DNA of 64,000 nt. Origin: Tannerella serpentiformis. GTDB lineage: Bacteria; Bacteroidota; Bacteroidia; Bacteroidales; Tannerellaceae. Each line of letters starts with the position of its first letter. The stretch's first letter is position 1. The stretch lies in the NCBI RefSeq assembly GCF_003033925.1, contig NZ_CP028365.1:2108001-2172000 (forward strand), in the 5' to 3' direction. The translations under genes and the position numbers were made by a program. Below the pieces are notes generated by a model, which did no database searches, was not told the DNA's origin, and worked only from the letters and a program-made list of their open reading frames with translations. Shown here in pieces: positions 61,625-64,000 of the stretch.

Positions 61625-62096
61625 CCGATTGCACAGCGTGGTTCGCGCCCTCCTTCCCACGGCCCTGGTGCTGCTGCTCCTTGCTGCCTGCACCGACACG
61701 GCCCGCTACGACCACTATCAGTCCGTCGAGAAGCCCTGGACGAAGGATCACATCTACTACTTCACGTACGATATCGACGACAACACCGTGCCCTACGACC
61801 TCGCCCTCGAGATCCGTAACAACGACCTCTATCCCTACCAAAACCTCTGGCTCCTTTGCAGCGAAGAGCCCCCCGTCGGCCCCATGACGCACGACACCAT
61901 TGAGTGTATGCTGGCCGACGACTATGGTGCTTGGCACGGCGCTGGAATCGCCATCCATCACCTCAGTGTCCCCCTCCGCTCGCGTTACCGCTTCCCTCAC
62001 AAGGGGCAGTACACCTTAGGGATCCGTCAGGGTATGCGCGACGAACAGCTGAATGGTATCGAGGCCATCGGCCTGCGTATCGAAGCCTCGCGCTGA
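61605..62096 (+). CDS. gldH: gliding-motility-associated lipoprotein GldH
   Basis: A 163-residue lipoprotein with signal VVRALLPTALVLLLLAAC (Cys about 29). The body (HYQSVEKPWTKDHIYYFTYDI, LALEIRNNDLYPYQNLWLL, then the C-terminal QYTLGIRQGMRDEQLNGIEAIGLRIE) matches GldH. GldH is needed for gliding in Flavobacterium but is retained in non-gliding Bacteroidales, so its job here is likely in the type IX secretion or envelope setting. I start at 61605, overlapping ricT by 20 bp; an ATG at 61566 gives a poorer signal sequence. Confidence 0.9.
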   Translation: MVRRRSNRLHSVVRALLPTALVLLLLAACTDTARYDHYQSVEKPWTKDHIYYFTYDIDDNTVPYDLALEIRNNDLYPYQNLWLLCSEEPPVGPMTHDTIECMLADDYGAWHGAGIAIHHLSVPLRSRYRFPHKGQYTLGIRQGMRDEQLNGIEAIGLRIEASR

Positions 62097-62140
62097 CCCT
62101 CGTAACACGAGTTCGATGTAAGAATAAAGCCGGCAGAGAG

Positions 62141-62331
62141 TCTCTACGGAAGCTACGCGAGGGCCAAAACGTTTTTGGAAATGCTTTGGCCGTTACAGCG
62201 CGCTATCAAAGACATTCTCCAAGGAGAAAGACCCTCATCTTTCGTCGGATTCACGCGTTAAACGACCGAGCCCCCAACTGCTGACGGTTGGGCTTACCAT
62301 CAGGCGACGGCCGTCCCTCAAGGTGTAGAGA
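62141..62331 (+). other. possible structured RNA or leader upstream of purH
   Basis: In the 391-bp gap between gldH and purH, TCTCTAC (62141-62147) can pair with GTAGAGA (62325-62331), closing a domain that holds GGCCAAA/TTTGGCC (62162/62185), TTCTCC-AA-GGAGAA (about 62215-62228) and CCCAAC/GTTGGG (62273/62287). It ends about 100 bp before the likely purH start site, so it would be a separate RNA, not a leader. I do not recognise a known RNA family. The remaining gap shows only the promoter-like element at 62435. Confidence 0.35.
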
Positions 62332-62434
62332 AGGAAGTCCATAGTCGCTTTATCCTTATGGGACAATAACATATATTATATCCGGGGCCACGAACATTCT
62401 CTCTTATAGCACTTTTCAGAATGGAATTAAACCA

Positions 62435-62442
62435 TACTTTTG
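62435..62442 (+). promoter_or_regulatory. -7 element TACTTTTG for purH
   Basis: It matches TAnnTTTG, with ACTTTTC about 18 bp upstream as a weak -33 element, 45 bp before the ATG at 62488. Confidence 0.6.
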
Positions 62443-62487
62443 TGCGACTTTTTCGAGAAATAGAAAGTGGACAATGAATTCAAACGC

Positions 62488-64000
62488 ATGATGACGGATG
62501 AAAAGAAGCGGATAAGCCGAGCCCTAATCTCAGTTTATCACAAAGACGGACTATTAGAAGACATAATAAAGACGCTCCACAACGAAGGCGTGCAGCTCGT
62601 CTCGACAGGAGGCACACAAACCTTCATCGAATCGTTAGGCATACCGTGCGAAACGGCCGAGAGCCTGACCGGTTATCCCTCCATCTTAGGAGGGCGAGTG
62701 AAAACTTTACATCCCAAAATATTTGGCGGCATCCTGGCCCGCCGTGAATACGACACAGACCTCCGGCAGCTGTCGGAATATGATATACCGGCGATCGACT
62801 TGGTGATCGTCGACCTATATCCTTTTGAAGAGACCGTGGCCTCAGGTGCAGGCGAGGCCGATGTGATCGAAAAGATCGACATCGGTGGCATATCCCTTAT
62901 TCGTGCCGCGGCAAAAAACTATCGCGACGTAACGATCGTTGCTTCACGAGCGCAATACGCCCCCCTGTTGGAACTGCTCAAGCAGGGCGGCGCACAGACA
63001 ACGCTCGACGATCGTCGCCGATTCGCACGTGCCGCTTTCGCCGTTTCATCCGGCTACGACGCAGCCATCTTTCGCTATTTCGACGCCGACGAACACACCG
63101 CATTTCGCGTTGCATTCGACGACGCCATGCCCATGCGTTACGGAGAGAATCCCCATCAACGGGGCATCTTTTTTGGCTCATTCGATGCACTCTTCGATCG
63201 CCTGCATGGCAAACAAATATCCTACAACAACTTGCTGGATATTGATGCTGCGGTCGCACTTATCGACGAGTTCGACGAGCCGACCTTCGCTATCCTCAAG
63301 CATAACAATGCGTGCGGAGTGGCTTCCCGTCCGACGATGGTCGAAGCGTGGAAAGCGGCCTTGGCTGGCGATCCCGTCTCAGCCTTCGGCGGCGTGTTGA
63401 TAGGCAACCGAGCGATCGATGCCGAGGCTGCCAACGAGATCGATCAGATATTTTTCGAGGTGATCATCGCACCGGATTATACTGAGGACGCGATCCGTAT
63501 TTTGAGTAAAAAGAAAAACCGCATCATCCTGCGCCGCAAGGCCGTTGGGGCGGGACAAGGCCTTGCCTTCCGCTCCCTCCTCAATGGCGTACTCGTGCAG
63601 GATCGCGACCTAAGCACACAAACCGCTGGCGACCTCAAGCCGATGACAACAGCTCTCCCCACCGAGAGAGAAACCGTCGACTTGCTGTTTGCCAACAAGA
63701 TTGTGAAGCATAGCAAGTCCAATGCAATCACGCTGGCGAAAAACAAGCAGCTCTGCGCCAATGGTGTGGGGCAAACATCGCGTGTGGATGCACTCAAACA
63801 GGCCATCGAAAAGACCCGTACGTTCGGCTTCGATCTGAGCGGTGCGGTGATGGCCTCGGATGCGTTCTTCCCCTTCCCCGACTGTGTCGAAGCAGCTGCT
63901 GAGGCGGGAGTTACGGCCGTAATCCAACCCGGAGGATCCGTCAACGACGAACTCTCGGTGGAGTATTGCAATGCGCATCATATAAGTATGGTAAAGACGG
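62488..64000 (+). CDS. purH: bifunctional AICAR transformylase/IMP cyclohydrolase (3' end outside window)
   Basis: From ATG 62488 (or 62491) the frame stays open to the window end, 504 codons, so nearly all of a normal PurH (about 505-530 residues). The N-terminal IMP cyclohydrolase part has RALISVYHKDGLLEDI, LVSTGGTQTFIESLGI, and GGRVKTLHPKIFGGILARR. The transformylase part has RYGENPHQRG, LKHNNACGVA (for the usual K-H-x-N-P-C-G), HSKSNAI and the C-terminal ASDAFFPFPDCVEAAAEAG. It carries out the last two steps of IMP synthesis. Confidence 0.96.
   Translation, partial: MMTDEKKRISRALISVYHKDGLLEDIIKTLHNEGVQLVSTGGTQTFIESLGIPCETAESLTGYPSILGGRVKTLHPKIFGGILARREYDTDLRQLSEYDIPAIDLVIVDLYPFEETVASGAGEADVIEKIDIGGISLIRAAAKNYRDVTIVASRAQYAPLLELLKQGGAQTTLDDRRRFARAAFAVSSGYDAAIFRYFDADEHTAFRVAFDDAMPMRYGENPHQRGIFFGSFDALFDRLHGKQISYNNLLDIDAAVALIDEFDEPTFAILKHNNACGVASRPTMVEAWKAALAGDPVSAFGGVLIGNRAIDAEAANEIDQIFFEVIIAPDYTEDAIRILSKKKNRIILRRKAVGAGQGLAFRSLLNGVLVQDRDLSTQTAGDLKPMTTALPTERETVDLLFANKIVKHSKSNAITLAKNKQLCANGVGQTSRVDALKQAIEKTRTFGFDLSGAVMASDAFFPFPDCVEAAAEAGVTAVIQPGGSVNDELSVEYCNAHHISMVKT

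Noticed and set aside
62141-62331. RNase P RNA or 6S RNA
   Set aside because: The conserved RNase P core (GAGGAAAGTCC-type and ACAGAA blocks) is absent, and the fold is not the single long hairpin with a central bubble of 6S RNA.
62237-62343. A 35-codon minus-strand frame beginning MDFLLYTLRDGRR, as a transposase remnant or small gene
   Set aside because: Nothing recognisable in it and no signal for translation. Kept only as part of the unexplained gap.

Overview
The window comes from a G+C-rich member of the Bacteroidota, most likely order Bacteroidales near Tannerella/Porphyromonas. This placement is inferred from gene content, not from any search. The signs are: TAnnTTTG-type -7 promoter elements with weak Shine-Dalgarno sequences, a gliding-motility lipoprotein GldH next to a PSP1/RicT protein, a serine palmitoyltransferase for sphingolipids, the sigma-54 regulator/LptE/TPR/SecG cluster, the surE-lpxB pair, and several secreted lipoproteins of Bacteroidota type.

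Layout. 0-2.3 kb: a minus-strand ECF sigma-factor operon with two matching ECF-type promoters. 3.2-5.9 kb: M20 peptidase and an amidohydrolase. 6-8.9 kb: sigma-54 activator, LptE, TPR protein, SecG. 9.7-18 kb: CDF metal exporter, beta-barrel protein, initiator tRNA, a methyltransferase/glycosyltransferase block, nfo and mltG. 18.7-27.4 kb: glycosyltransferase, nucleoside phosphorylase, TPR/PD40 protein, Ig-like lipoprotein, DUF3160 protein, CapA-like protein. 29.6-37.7 kb: GH95-like hydrolase, MsbA-like ABC exporter, LpxB, SurE, membrane protein. 37.9-42.5 kb: transketolase, RpiB, a secreted protein, DinD. 43.2-51 kb: omega-amidase, CysS, a HigBA remnant, Fic, and a lipoprotein/membrane-protein pair. 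51.1-64 kb: tRNA-Gly, a DUF6261-like protein, FumC, TrmN6, SlyD, AroC, S41 protease, SPT, RicT, GldH, PurH.

The outstanding feature is not a gene. Ten intergenic regions, one about every 4-9 kb, hold tandem arrays whose sequences are mostly unrelated but whose period is the same: 42 bp, occasionally 41 (centres near 2.9, 9.3, 18.4, 22.6, 28.5, 36.6, 42.9, 47.3, 52.4 and 58.9 kb). Almost every unit carries a short inverted repeat, so the dyads recur at four helical turns. Several arrays are themselves mirror-symmetric. The 2-kb array at 27.45-29.5 kb has five 168-bp (4 x 42) units on each side in opposite orientation around a central ATTGTCTSAGACAAT array. The array at 52.07-52.8 kb has a 14-bp palindrome separated by unique 27-bp spacers, so it looks like CRISPR but no cas gene is present. 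The arrays occur in divergent, convergent and tandem intergenic gaps alike, so they are not simply promoters or terminators. A shared period in unrelated sequences suggests that the spacing is imposed by a machine (a DNA-binding protein, filament or copying enzyme) and not by common ancestry. I regard this as the candidate undescribed system of the window.
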